Below the pieces are notes generated by a model. It did no database searches. It worked only from the letters and a program-made list of their open reading frames with translations, and had not been told where the DNA came from. Of a DNA stretch of 64,000 bases, positions 37,186 through 49,300 are shown in pieces. The number at the start of each line of letters is the position of its first letter. The first letter of the stretch is position 1. Made by a program: the position numbers and the translations under genes. This DNA is from Orientallactaga sibirica (taxonomy: Eukaryota; Chordata; Mammalia; Rodentia; Dipodidae): contig JAEOAD010001901.1 of assembly GCA_036365145.1 (NCBI GenBank), positions 41,926-105,925 of the forward strand. Direction: 5' to 3'.

Positions 37186-39422
37186 AATTCCTAGTTTTCT
37201 ACTTGCAACAAAAAGCAGGAACGATTTCTCATAATAAATTGCTTCATGATATGAAGATACACTAAACTCTCTACTGACACCCACTAAATCTAGCCTTGAA
37301 TAATCAAGGCCACCAATTATTAGGTAACAATGTCATTTCCCCCACAGCACACCAAAATTTTACTTTGTGACAAAAATATCACAGGGTGGACATTCTTATT
37401 TTCACTCCTTGGTATCAATAGGTTAATAAACTCTTTAGAAAAGCATTTAGATTTCTCTCGAACACTAGGAAACACAAAGACACATCAAGAAAAGGGTTGG
37501 AAGTGGTTAACCTAGGTCTCACTTTGGCCTCTCACCAAGCATGTATTAAATAAAATGGGTGAGTATTTATACAATGATGACAGCAATAAGAGTCTGGAAA
37601 ATCATGTCTTCTGAAAGTAAAAGATATTCAGTGTGAGAAGGCATACTGTGAGGCATTGTCCTCCCCACAGTAATTGACTAGAGCAGCTACCACCCCACAC
37701 TGAGGGCCCTCAGGGGGATGTGGGTGACAGAAGAGGATAACGGGATGGGAATATAGCCAATTTGCAATATGTTCTTATATTAAAGTTGCCTATATATATA
37801 TTTTTTAAGTCAGAAAAGTCCTTTTGTGTCCAGGGTAATAAGAACTACCTTTCAAATATACTAAACACAGTGGGCTAAAGCCATGTTTGTGTGGTACTGG
37901 CATCCATAAACAAGCTTGGAACACTAGAAAGATGCAGCTTTGACCTCAGCTATGTTGACCTGAGTTCTTTTACCCACTCGTTTAGGGTGCAAGAATCCAT
38001 TGCTTCCCAGGCTATGCTGAGCATCACTTATACCCATGGTGCACTGTGCTCAGGGTTTATTCCATTCCTATTTATTTTCCAAGACTGACCTTAGATTTCA
38101 TTTGCTTCAAAACATGTTTATTGCTTGTCACAGGATCCAATGTGACAGTTGGCCATCATCCCACTTGTCTGCCATAGTGTCTACCACATTGTCCCTCATT
38201 GTCTTGTCCATCTGCCCCTCTGAGCAGCTAAATCCTAGAGCCAAGGACGGAGGCTTCAATTTCCATCTCCCTTGCATAGGGTGTGATTCCTGGGACATTA
38301 CACATCTTCCCTGGATGTTTGGGGAATTTGCTAACTAAGTAAACCCAACCTTTTCTATCATCTGACACATTTAAAAAGATGTTGACTATCCCATAACTCA
38401 AAATGGAGTGTCAGAGTGTGAAGCCTGGGCAAGGTTGAAGCACTAAATAGAAAGCAAAATTAAAGGTGAGGTCACTTGTTCCACCTGGCAGGGATCAGGC
38501 AGGAGTGAAGAATGGAGGAGATCTATTATGCAGCACGCACATACTGCAGATACTCCTCTGAGGTGTCTGGCAGGGGTAGCTCACATGAGGGCCTCCTAGG
38601 GCCCTTCTCCCTCTGGAGGACAAGAACTTCACTGGCTCCACAGACTGCCCACTTTGGGATATGACTGTCAGAGTCCATGAATTTTCATATTTCTGTTATC
38701 TACAGAGGATTATGATCTTTTCATTCCTCATTGGTCTTTTCTATATATATTATATAAGTTCCCTGATATCCTTTGCAATTCACTTGATATTTTGTTTATT
38801 TTTATGTGTGTATTCATAATTCTGTAGTTATATGTTTTAAATATTTATTCACTTACTATTTCTTCATTTACTACTTTGTTTTCTTCATATTACTTTTATT
38901 TATTCTAGAAAAATATATAATTTTATAAATTAAATTTAAGTATGCTTACTTTTCTCCTTTTGTTTTTGATGTTTAGGTAACCATTTATTATTCCAAGGTT
39001 ATGAGTTACCATGTCTCCCAGTATTTGCTGCATCTATAATCACTTTGGCATGCTGTAATAGAGATATGTTTCTACTGGACTATGGAATCGATCTATTTGT
39101 AGTATAGATCATGAAGAAATCTTATTTATATATATTAAGGCTAAAGTTTTTATATGTTGCAAATACTGAAACATCAATGGCAATTTTTATTAAGGGAGAA
39201 ACATGACTAATTTGCTTCTGAATCATAAATATTATTCCCTACAGTGTATATAAAGTGGTTCAGGAGAGCAAGAATGAGCACACAGTTAGACTATTTTATC
39301 TCCAGGTACCTTTCTAACATTAAATTTCCTAATTTTAAGATAAATCTCCAAAACTGTCTTTCTCCCTTCTTTTGTGAATTATATGAATTTGACCAAAACT
39401 TAATTCTTTAAAAGTATGTAAG
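37186..39422. other. No gene seen
   Basis: Short frames (e.g. 37891-38338 on +) have no domain and no splice context. 38690-39300 is very AT-rich. Confidence 0.45.
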
Positions 39423-39640
39423 GGGCTAGAGAGATTTCTCAGTGGTTAAGGAGCTTATTTACAAAGCTTAAGGACTCAGGTTTGATTTCCTAGTACACAT
39501 GTAAGCCAGATGCACGAGGTGGCACATAGATCTGGAGTTCATTTGTAGTGGCTGAAGGCCCTGGCATGCCCATTCTCTCTAGCTGTCTCCTTCCCTATCC
39601 TCTCTCCTTCTCTGTCAAATAAATGAATAAATAATTTTAA
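39423..39640 (+). mobile_element. ID-headed SINE
   Basis: 'ggggctagagagatttctc' head, 'aagccagatgcacgaggtgg' core, CT-rich part and an (AAAT)n-like tail. Confidence 0.9.
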
Positions 39641-39807
39641 AAGCACATAAGAAGGAAATTACATTATTTTTTGCAAAGAAAATTTTACTTTTTAGGATGT
39701 CAAAACCTCAAAGATTGAAACAACTAAGGACAAAATCAAACTTTGACTCTTAGGGAGATATCTATATTCTATTTTGATTGTTTGTGGAATTTCAAGATTT
39801 TATCTAG

Positions 39808-39950
39808 CCAGGTGTGGTGGCAAACACCTTTAATCCCAGCACTCAGGAGGCAGAGGTAGGAGGATCACTATGAGTTGGAGACCAGTATGGGACTACAGAG
39901 TAAGTTCCAGCTCACTCTGGGCTACAATGAGACCCTACTTTGGGGAAAAA
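39808..39950 (+). mobile_element. B1-like SINE
   Basis: Forward B1: 'agccaggtgtggtggcaaac', 'tttaatcccagcactcagg', right half and a short A-run. Confidence 0.85.
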
Positions 39951-40795
39951 AACGTTTATGTGACCATTATACGGGTCATTGCTTAGAGTATAGTAGAACA
40001 TGAATAGCCCCAGACATCAGGGAAGCTAGCAACTTACTGATGTGGAAACCAGAAGTGTGACTTGGCCTCTCCTACAAAGAAGGAAAGTGTCTGCTTTGAG
40101 ATGCTGCGTGGCACTGCCTGGTGTAAATTCTCCACAATTACTGATCTGTTCTTAGACTTGATCTCTTGTTACCACTGGATACAGGAACCCCTTTGGAGTT
40201 CTCAAAAGCCCTGGTATCTAAAGTCTCCCCATTAGGAATCTGAATGTCAACAGATAAAGGTGATTCCTGAAGAAAATGGTTTAAAAGTCTCTCTTTGTTG
40301 AACTTGGCTACAGGGCAAGACAAATGGATGGATTCATCTCCAACAGGACTGAGGGCTCCTTTTCAGGAAAATGTGGCAGCTGCTGTCTAACACTGAGTGA
40401 CTCTGTGTGACACTGTAAGGAAAGGAAAGGAAAAGGCCACTCTGATGAGCATCAGGAAGGGAACTTCTGAGGACAGCAGAAGCAGCTTCACCTGTAGTGG
40501 AATCACAAGTTGTCATGACCTTGGTGAGGTCTCACCAAGGGGGCAGCTGTCCCTGGGTCTCAGCCAGTGGACCTATGAGCTGTGGTGACACTGATTGCAC
40601 TTGATGTCTGGAAGGGCAGTGACATACAACAGGAGGACACTTAAAGAGTTCACAGAGTAGGTATGACCACCTGTGTGTGTTCATTTACAGATGTTCCCAG
40701 AGGCAGATGAGTATGCATTTGCAATTATAAGATGAGTTAGTGACAACATTATCACACCACACACTAGCCACCTATTTAATGAATTTGCTTATTTT
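39951..40795. other. No gene seen
   Basis: Short overlapping frames on both strands (40138-40588) lack any domain or signal I can support. Confidence 0.45.
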
Positions 40796-40859
40796 TTTAA
40801 AGACTATTTTATTTATTTATTTGAGAGAGGGGGGGCAGAAGCAGATAGATAGTGGATAT

Positions 40860-40918
<59 letters not shown>

Positions 40919-41083
40919 GACATATAGAGCAAATGGTTACACAAGGCCTCCTAGCCACTGCAAGTGAACTTCATATGCATGCACCACCATATGCATCTGG
41001 CTTTATGTGGGTACTGGGGAACGAACCTGGGTCCTTTGTCTTTGCCAGCAAGTGCCTTAACTTGTAAACCATCTCTCCAAACC
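40796..41083 (-). mobile_element. ID-headed SINE with (GATA)n tail
   Basis: Reversed copy whose purine-rich tail contains about fourteen GATA units (40857-40917). Confidence 0.9.
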
Positions 41084-41329
41084 TGAGTATGTTTTTAGAT
41101 TGTGATAGTCCTGGGAATCTGAAGTGATTCCTGTTTATAAAATAGTGTGTGTTCACCAAAGACAATATTTTCTTTACATGTTTTTGAATGTGGTGTGCAT
41201 ATATGTAGGTATGCATGTCTGTATGTATGTGTATTAGTGTGCATGAGTATGTGTACATGTATGAGCTTGCATATATGGAGGCCAGAAGTCAACTTTGGGT
41301 ATTAGCTTCAAGAATAGGATCCAACTCTT

Positions 41330-42620
41330 TTTTAAGACAGGATCTCTCATTGCCTCAGAACTCACCAGTTAGACTAGACTAGCTAGACTGCAAACACTAA
41401 GATCCTCCTGTCTCTGGTTCTCCAGCACTGGGATTACAGGTGTCTGCCACCATGCATTTTTTTAATTATTAATTTTTTTATTGACACCTTCTATACTTAC
41501 ATACAAAAAACCATATGATATTTCCCTCCTCTCCCCTCCCCCCATTGCACTTTAGAACACCAATCTCCATCATATCCCCTCCCTCTATCCATTAGTCTTT
41601 CTTTTAATTTGATGTCATCATCTTTTTCTTCTATTTTGAGGGTCTTCCGATGGTATTGCTAGACACTGCAAGGTCATGGATATTGAGGCTAATTTCTGTC
41701 TGGGCAGTTGCATTGTAAGAAGTCATACCCTTCCTTTGGCTCTTCCATTCTATCCCCCCCTCTTCCTCAATGGGCCCTGAGCCTTGGAGGGTGTGACAGA
41801 GGTGTTTCAATGCTGGGCACTCCTCCATCCCTTCTTCTCAGCACTATGTTGCCTTTTGGTGATCCCAGTGGTCATTGCCATCTGAAAAGAAAAGCTTCTC
41901 TAACCAGAAGTGAGAGTAGCATTAATATGTGAACATGAACATTAAGTGTAGTGCCCCCAGGGCAGCTTTGTGGGAATAATATATACATTTAGTCAGACAA
42001 GAGCAGGCTTTATACCCCTAAGGCTCATGACCCCACCTGCCATAGACTTTTGCTTAGGTTTTTCAGTAACAGGCATGTATTCCCTCCCGTAGAGAGGGCC
42101 TTCACTCCAATTATGGAGCAGTTGGTTACCCCAAGAGTAGACATGCCACTATTGCACCTGTTCAGTCATTGGGCCTGCATGGCCAAACTTGAATATTCAG
42201 TGTCCACTGTTTTCACTGCTGATGACTTTTGTCTCCCATACAGCTGCATGCAGTGCAGCTTTTTCCAGCTTTCAGTTGGCTGGTCTACAGGGAGAAGGTT
42301 TTCTGCTCTGCACCAGCTTGCTTTCTCAGTGGCCTTGCCTCTCAGGCAAGAGATGTCTTCAGCAATAGGGTCTTACTATCTGTTTCTCAAGGGAAACCAA
42401 GGACTTTGGCAAAAGCCTTTAATGTTTTGGAGACTACTGGGACCTCCTTGGCCAACAACTTACTGGAAGGTATCCCTCCCAGGCACTGAAAATTTTCTAG
42501 TAACAGTCTACAGCTTCTAGATGTGCCATTATTCAAAAAAGTAGGTTTACTTACCATGCATTTTTTATGAGTGCTTCAGATCAAACTCAGATCCTCATGC
42601 TTGTAAGGCAAACACTTTAC
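41330..42620 (-). mobile_element. Old SINE-like repeat split by an L1
   Basis: Sequence at 41330-41462 (reversed B1-like: 'cactgggattacaggtgtctgccacc') continues at 42567-42620. The intervening 41463-42552 is the L1 insertion described separately. Confidence 0.5.
41463..42552 (-). mobile_element. L1 3'-UTR insertion (copy G), 14 bp duplication
   Basis: Reverse complement of the L1 3' UTR seen at 29510-30590 (it starts T-rich, 'attaattttttattgacacc'). It is severely 5'-truncated with no ORF2. The 14 bp 'accatgcatttttt' at 41449-41462 and 42553-42566 is the target-site duplication. Frames of 85-156 codons here are just open 3'-UTR sequence. Confidence 0.9.
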
Positions 42621-42810
42621 CTACTCCCAGGCCCTAATGTAATCTTTCTGTCAGAAAACAATTGATATCACACTGTCATGGTTTCTGTGATCAGAAACTT
42701 CAGAATTCAACATCATCTAGGACCACGATTATAAGAATCCATATCCAAAGGCCATGGTGGAGCATGCACAATCTCTTTACACAATTCCTTTCATCAAAAC
42801 TTCCTACCTG

Positions 42811-42997
42811 AGGCTGGAGAGATGGCTTAGTGGTTAAGTTGCTTGCCTGTGAAGCCTAATGACTCATGTTCAATAATTCTGCAGGTCATACATAAGCAAG
42901 ATGCACAATGCTGCAAGCACACAATGCTGCACATGCACACAAGGGGACACGCATGTCTGGAGTTCCATTACAGTAGCTGGAGGTCCTAGTACACCAA

Positions 42998-43030
<33 letters not shown>

Positions 43031-43038
43031 AAAAGGCC
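42811..43038 (+). mobile_element. ID-headed SINE with (CT)n
   Basis: 'ggctggagagatggcttagt' head, an internal 'cacaatgctgca' duplication and a CT run at 43000-43030. Confidence 0.9.
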
Positions 43039-44318
43039 ACTCTGTTGGGCATTCCCAAAAAAATAAAATAAAGTAACATCTTGTTACATGGAAATTAAGG
43101 TATTGACTTGTTGGGTGAGCAGCCTAGATTTGAGTCCTACACCTTCTCTGCAGTATGTTTGTCAGTTATTAAGCCATAAGGCAGTCACACCATCCAATTC
43201 ATGAGTGAAGTCATCTGAGTTGTGCTCCTCAAACTTGAGACTTTAATAGGAACATGACATACAGCTTATGTGGTAATTAACATGTTTTCAAACATTTTCA
43301 TTGGATTTGATAATATCATAAATGTATGAGGCACACAAATGATAACTGACATTCTGGAAACCTACTGCTGCCAAAGATTTTTGTGAAAGTCATGCATTAG
43401 TCTTTTAGTCAAAAATTCTGGTTCCTCTTCTTTTTTTGTAAAAAAAAAAAAAAGAGTCCCAACCTAAGGGTGACCTTCTCCCAGTAAACAACTGCATACA
43501 GGTGTGTGTTACATCACTCTGTCGTGGGTCTTTTTGATGGCAAGCCAGAGCAAAAGAACTCCCCAGTGATAAACTTCACAGGAACTCCCTCCCAGCAGCC
43601 ACGTCTCTTACCCTCTGTTTCCTCAGTCTCATGTCACCTATTTCTCAGCTTCACATTCTAATTTCTTTCCTGCTGAGTTATTATCCTGCATGTTCTGCTG
43701 TAGAAATGAAAGGAGAAGATGAACATTCTAAAGATGTGAATATTTACCCACAATTGGTGCTTTTATGTGTCTTTCCTAAGTCCTTGAAGAAAAGCTATGG
43801 TATAAATTGTGCCCAGTTTTCTTTGAAGGGCAGATCACTTGAAGCCTAAAGCTGAAGATTGACATGGGACTACATTGCACATGGTGTTTAATTACACTGT
43901 GTCCCAACAAATACCCATCTCTGGTGTTTGATGTAAGAAGCTGCATGTATATGTTTTATGTGCATTCTCTGTAACACTATTACTCTTGTTCTCATGAAGG
44001 GGACAGAATGCAATATTTACACTGATGATGAGAAAGTACACAGTGTATTCTCAGCTTCCCTGTATGTTCAACAGTATTGACTGGAACTGAGATCAAATGT
44101 TGATGACTTAGCAGAGGGGAGAAAGAGAGAGAGATTGTGAAAACAAGGCGATGTGAGTGCATGTGTTTGTAGAATATGTGAAATTGTTAACATTGGTTTC
44201 TGGATGTTTCAAGGTTCTTGTCTCTTTACTCAAAGAATTGGAAAGGATGAACACAGAAAAAGTGAAACATCAGGTTTTAGTAGGAGCAAAGTGAAAGTAC
44301 AAGTTTGGATACACTGCC
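43039..44318. other. No gene seen
   Basis: Mixed unique sequence with a short A-run (43440-43454). Open frames are short and featureless. Confidence 0.45.
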
Positions 44319-44497
44319 AAGTGGGGCAGCCGGCAACCTACATGGGACACTCGAGAGGGGCAGTGAGCAGTCTGCATGGTGTACTCGATGGGAGAAGTGG
44401 GCAACCTACATGGGACACTCGAGAGGGGCAGCAGGAAGCCTGCATGGGACAGTCTAGAGGGGCAGCGGGCAGCCTGCAGGGGTACTCAGGGGTCTGA
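44319..44497. repeat. Short ~34 bp minisatellite
   Basis: About five imperfect units with the pattern 'ggggcagc…gcaacctacatgggacactcgaga'. A frame reads through (44153-44497), but its repeats are simply the translated units. Confidence 0.8.
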
Positions 44498-45158
44498 GGT
44501 CTTGCCTGGGGCTTCTTTACATTCTGTCCAGGAAAAGAAGGGGCTGGTTTCTAGGGAGATACTGAGGGTGATTTTCTATTTTGATTGATAGGCTTGGGTC
44601 ATATGAGATTTTCTTTGCTGTACATGTCCCTGCTCATGATGCATCTAATTGTAACCCTATGTACACATGAGTAACCCTATGTAATCACACATGAGGAGAA
44701 GCTGGTAAACAGGGGTCTTCCTTTGAAGATCTCTCAGAAGGCACAGTACAGCTGACTGTGTGCACACCCAAAACCAGTCCAGGCTGAATTGTCCCCCATC
44801 TCCTGATCCTAGACATATCTTAGAACATGTTTAAATAGAAACAAAGCATTGCCAAGGGATTACTAACAGGAGTAACTGATTTCTTACAGCTTGGTGCATA
44901 TGAGAACAGCAGCTTGCTGACAGGGTGCTAGGTGCATTGTTAAGACAGAGGTGTGTTCATTGCCAAGCCAAGTGGCAAGCACCCAGGTTACTAAGCTTTT
45001 TCCTATGCCTGACTGCCTCAAATGTTGTTTGTGAGTGTGTGTGTGATTCTGTAATGAGTCTGAGAGAGTAGGTTTGCATGCATTTGAGTGCATTTGTAAA
45101 TGTGTAGGTGTGGGTGGGTAGGTGTGATGGATGATCTCCATTGAATTTGGAATCACGG
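44498..45158. other. No gene seen; ends in a G-run
   Basis: Unique sequence, GT-rich at 45020-45125, ending at a G homopolymer (about 45158-45172), which is a likely spot for sequencing length error. Confidence 0.45.
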
Positions 45159-45174
45159 GGGGGGGGGGGGGACA

Positions 45175-45480
45175 AAATCTCTGGGCATGTCTGTTTATGT
45201 AGGAGTGTCTAGATTAGGGGAATTGAGATGGGAACATCCAGCCTGATTGTGGGTGGCTACGAGTGGACTGGGCCACCAGACTGAATACAAAGGAGAAAAA
45301 AGGCTGTGCAGCAGCATTTCTCACTCGTTCCTGACTGTGGATTGAATGTGGCCACCTTCTTCCTGCTCCTACCTCCATGCCTCCCATTTCATGGTGGACT
45401 GCAGCCTGAAACTGTCAGAAAAAGTAAACCCTTCTTCCTTTTAAGTTGCTTTGTTTCAGGAATCCTGTCCCAGCCACAGT
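45175..45480 (+). mobile_element. Dispersed rodent repeat, possibly hAT-type (URR1-like)
   Basis: The stretch around 'ttcctgctcctacctccatg', 'gcctgaaactgtcagaaaaa' and 'taaacccttcttccttttaag' resembles, from memory, a common non-autonomous rodent DNA transposon. The family name is a recollection, not a match result. Confidence 0.4.
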
Positions 45481-46364
45481 GGATGTGTATGAGGATATGA
45501 GGTGCAGCTTAGTGATAGGACCTACGTCTCTGAGAGGGAAGGTCTGTATGTGAGAACATGTAGCATGGGGATTGTTGGTGGGTGCTGGGATTGGGGAGTT
45601 GCAGTGAGAACATGAGTGTAGAGAGCTCCTTCTGCACTCTCCTGGGAAATATAGACCCTGGAATTTGGCCAAATCCTTGCACACCTGTCTTTTGGAAATG
45701 TCCCATGGCCTGGGAGCCTGGAGAAGTGAGGTGGCAGCTCTTCTCACTGGAGAATGAGCTCCTTGTTGAGACAGCATTCCATGTGCTGGTTCTGATCTTG
45801 GCCCTTGGTGTCTGCACCTCAGCTTATCACTGGAAGGACTTAGCTGGAATCACATTTACACATCTTTTCTTCCTATCCTGCACTTTTCAGCCTGGTCTCC
45901 AGGACCTCCATGTTCTCAGACATATGGCACTGAGCACTCAATGTTAATAGCTTTAAAAGGAGCTGCTCTGAAGTCTGATAGTTGTTTTAAATTCTGCTTT
46001 CATTCACCTATTCAATCAACTTCAGCAATGAATCAGTACCACGGCTTTGTCCTGCAGAAATTGCTTCGAGTTTGGCACTGAGAGTTTGTTTGGAAGGTTT
46101 AACCAGGCAGTTCAGGTGAAATATTTTGCCCTCACAGGGAGAATATTTGTACTTGCTGGGGAAGCCCTCCTTTCAGGCAAGGCTTTGAGAGCTGCCTTGA
46201 AACAGGAGAGGGCCAGCCATCCCAAAGCCTGTTTTGGTAAACCCCATTGAGGGAATAAGGGTGACAGCTCACACCTTCCAATTTAGCATCTCTTCCTCCA
46301 GAATGTTTCATAAAAATGGAAGGCATTCACTGAGGGAGAAGGAAATTCTATAATAGTATGAAGG
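45481..46364. other. No gene seen
   Basis: Overlapping frames of up to 121 codons on both strands have no domain I recognise. Confidence 0.45.
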
Positions 46365-46395
46365 GATGCTGATGGAACATTCTGGGATAAGAACC
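46365..46395 (+). repeat. Left 31 bp direct repeat (flanks L1 copy E)
   Basis: Exact match to 51366-51396. It begins 'gatgctgatggaacattctg' and ends 'agaacc'. Interpreted as a target-site duplication, long for L1 but not unheard of. Confidence 0.8.
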
Positions 46396-49300
46396 AAAAT
46401 AACTAAAAAGTGAGATACATAGTAAACTTTCAAGCCCAGCAGAAGTAGGAGAGAGTTTCACTTCACCTGAGCTGTTCAACTGTTCACAGAGGCGAGAGAA
46501 TTTTCCCTATTTTGTGAGGAAGAGGACTTATTGCCACTCAAATCAGCAGTTACAGACTGACACCTCAATTGGGCAGAAGATCAAACCCATTCAAAAGGTA
46601 ATTTGGTTTTATTCATTTCACAAGCTGACACTTTTCAGAAATCTTAGCCTCCCATGACATTTGTGGGCTTATCTTTGAACTGTCTGACTTTGGACCTGTT
46701 TTTATTTCATTGAAGGGTACATTGTTGAAAATTTTTGGATCTTGACTGTATTCTGTTCCATTCACCCCACTTGATAATCTCATAGCAGGCAAGGGTCACT
46801 TCTGTGATTACTTTGAGAGCCTTAAGACCACTTAACACCTTAAACTCCTTGAAGACATATAATATCAGATTGTCTTTGATATTTAGAAAACCCAAGCATT
46901 AAATTAATTCAAGATGCAAAGATCTTACATTACATTACAAGAAACACAAAACATCCAGACAATATTCCACCAAAAGTATTAATATATCTGAAATGACCTT
47001 CAGTCTGACCAGGACCTGAGAAAACAAAAGAATGATTATAATTATGGATGGAAAGGGTTCAAAGACCTGAAAGAAAACCAATTTAATGAAATAAGGAGGT
47101 CAATACTAGACATAAATAGGAAATAGAAAGAATAAAGAAAAGCTCAGAAATGCTGCTGAACACAGTGTGAAATTAAAACCTCTGTTTCTCAGTAGAATGG
47201 ATAGGATATGAAGCTAGAAGACCAAGTATGAATGACAAAATAATAGGAAGGTATGAATGGGAATTACAGGAATTAGGGACACTCAAACTTAGGGATAGAA
47301 GGGAAGAATTTCACTCCATGTTTTCAACAAAATCATAGAGGAAAACTTTTGATGCCAATGCAGCTACATGAAGCCTTTTCAAAATTTCAGACATCAACTA
47401 CCAAACATTATTCAGCTGTGACATCTGCCCATGATTACTCAACACAAACTGGCCAGAAGGGCCTGGAGTAATGTATTCAAGTTCTGAAAGATAAAAACTG
47501 TCAACCTGAGATTACTTTTCCGCAAAACTATCTATCCAAATAGATTCCAGGACATTCCACAACAAAGACAGGCTAAAGGAATTTTTGGCAACTAAACCAG
47601 CTCTACAGAAAATACTTTCATTCATGCTGCAAAGACACACATGAATTTAGGAAAAAATAAACCATACTCAAATAACAGTTAAAACTAGAGGGAAAACAGA
47701 AAAACTAAAAAATAAGAAGAATTGCAGAATAAACACATATAGTCAATAATAACTCTTTATCAATGGTCTCAATGCCCCTTGACTTGCAGACTGGATTGCA
47801 GGCTACCATTGTTTGAAACTCATCTCTCAATAAAAAATAGAAACCTTCATTTCAAGCAAATGCTAGAAAACAGGCAGGGGTTGCTATTTTAATTTCTGAC
47901 AAGATAGACTTCAATCCAACATTTGTGAGGAAAAATAAAGAAGGTCACTTTTACTGATTTCCAACAGGAGGACATTCAATCCTGAACATATATTTTGTGT
48001 TGGGGCTCCCAATTTCATCAAACAAACACTATTGAATTAAGGTCAGAGATATCTTCTGACTTCAATACCCCACTCTCATCACTTGTCTACCCAGCAAAAA
48101 ATGACATCTGCATTAAATGATTGGAACTGGACCTAACAGATATTTACAGAACATTCCATCCAAATGCTGCAGAGCAGCACAGGACATTTTCTAAAATAGC
48201 ATATTATTCTTTACAGGAAAATTGAAATAATTTTTTTGCAAATCAGCAACAAGAAAATATACAGAGCATACAGATGGAGTAAAAACATGATTGAATGATG
48301 TATGGGTCATTGAAGAAATTAAAAAGGAAATTTTAGAATCAAATGATGATTTTACCAAAAGGGCAGTCCTTTAGCCCTAAGTGAAAAATAAGGCCTTGAA
48401 CAAGGCAAACCTCGGGAAGAAATAATGTTGAAATTAATGAAATGATCAATGAAACAAAGAGTTGGTTCTTTGAAAGGATGTTTGACAAATAGCAAATCTG
48501 ACCAAAAGAAAGAGAGAAGAGAAAAAAATTGATAAAATTAGAGATTGCAACATCAGATACCAAAGAAATTCAGAAAATCATACGGACATACTTTAAGAAT
48601 ATATATTGCTCTAAGTTTGAAAACCTGAAAGAAATGGATGAATTCCTTGATTCATATCTACCAAAATTTCAAGAAGAGATAAACCATTTAAATAGAACTA
48701 TGATTCAAGCAGTTATGCCCCAGATGGATTCACTCTGAATTTTTCCCTGGAAGATCTAACACCAATGCTTCTCAAACTTTTCCATAAAATAGAAAAGGAA
48801 CCCTTTGGCATCACCCTGATACCCAAAGACAAAGACAGATCAAAAAAGAAAATTATGACCAATCTCCCTCATGAACATTTTACTGAATACAAGAATTTAT
48901 CAGAAAGATTATTCAGAGGCTTTATCCCAGAGATGCTGGGATGTTCAACAAAAATCCATAAATTAATCATATAAATGGTCTGAAGGGACAAAAATCATAT
49001 GATCATCTCAATAGATGCAGAAAAGGCATTTGACAAAATCCAACACCCCTTCATGGTGAAAGTATTTTGGAGCATATCTCAACATAATAAAAGCTATTTA
49101 TGACAAACCTGAAAAGCTTTGCTTTTCCTCTAAATTCAGGAACAAGACTCTGGTTTCACTTTCCCACTACTATTTAATATAGTACTGGAAGTCTTATTGA
49201 AATAAGGCAAGAGACACTCATAAAGGGGATACAAATTGGAAGGAAGAGATCAAATTATCATTGATATTATACCTGACCCTTCTTACCTGCAAACTGTTAG

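Noticed and set aside
42050..42520. 156-codon plus-strand frame
   Set aside because: It lies within the reversed L1 3' UTR (copy G) and has matching open stretches in the other L1 3' UTRs.
44153..44497. 114-codon frame with GHSRGA-type repeats
   Set aside because: The repeats are the translated 34 bp minisatellite; nothing else supports a gene.
45582..45947. 121-codon plus-strand frame
   Set aside because: Overlaps an equally long minus-strand frame; no domain or splice signals.
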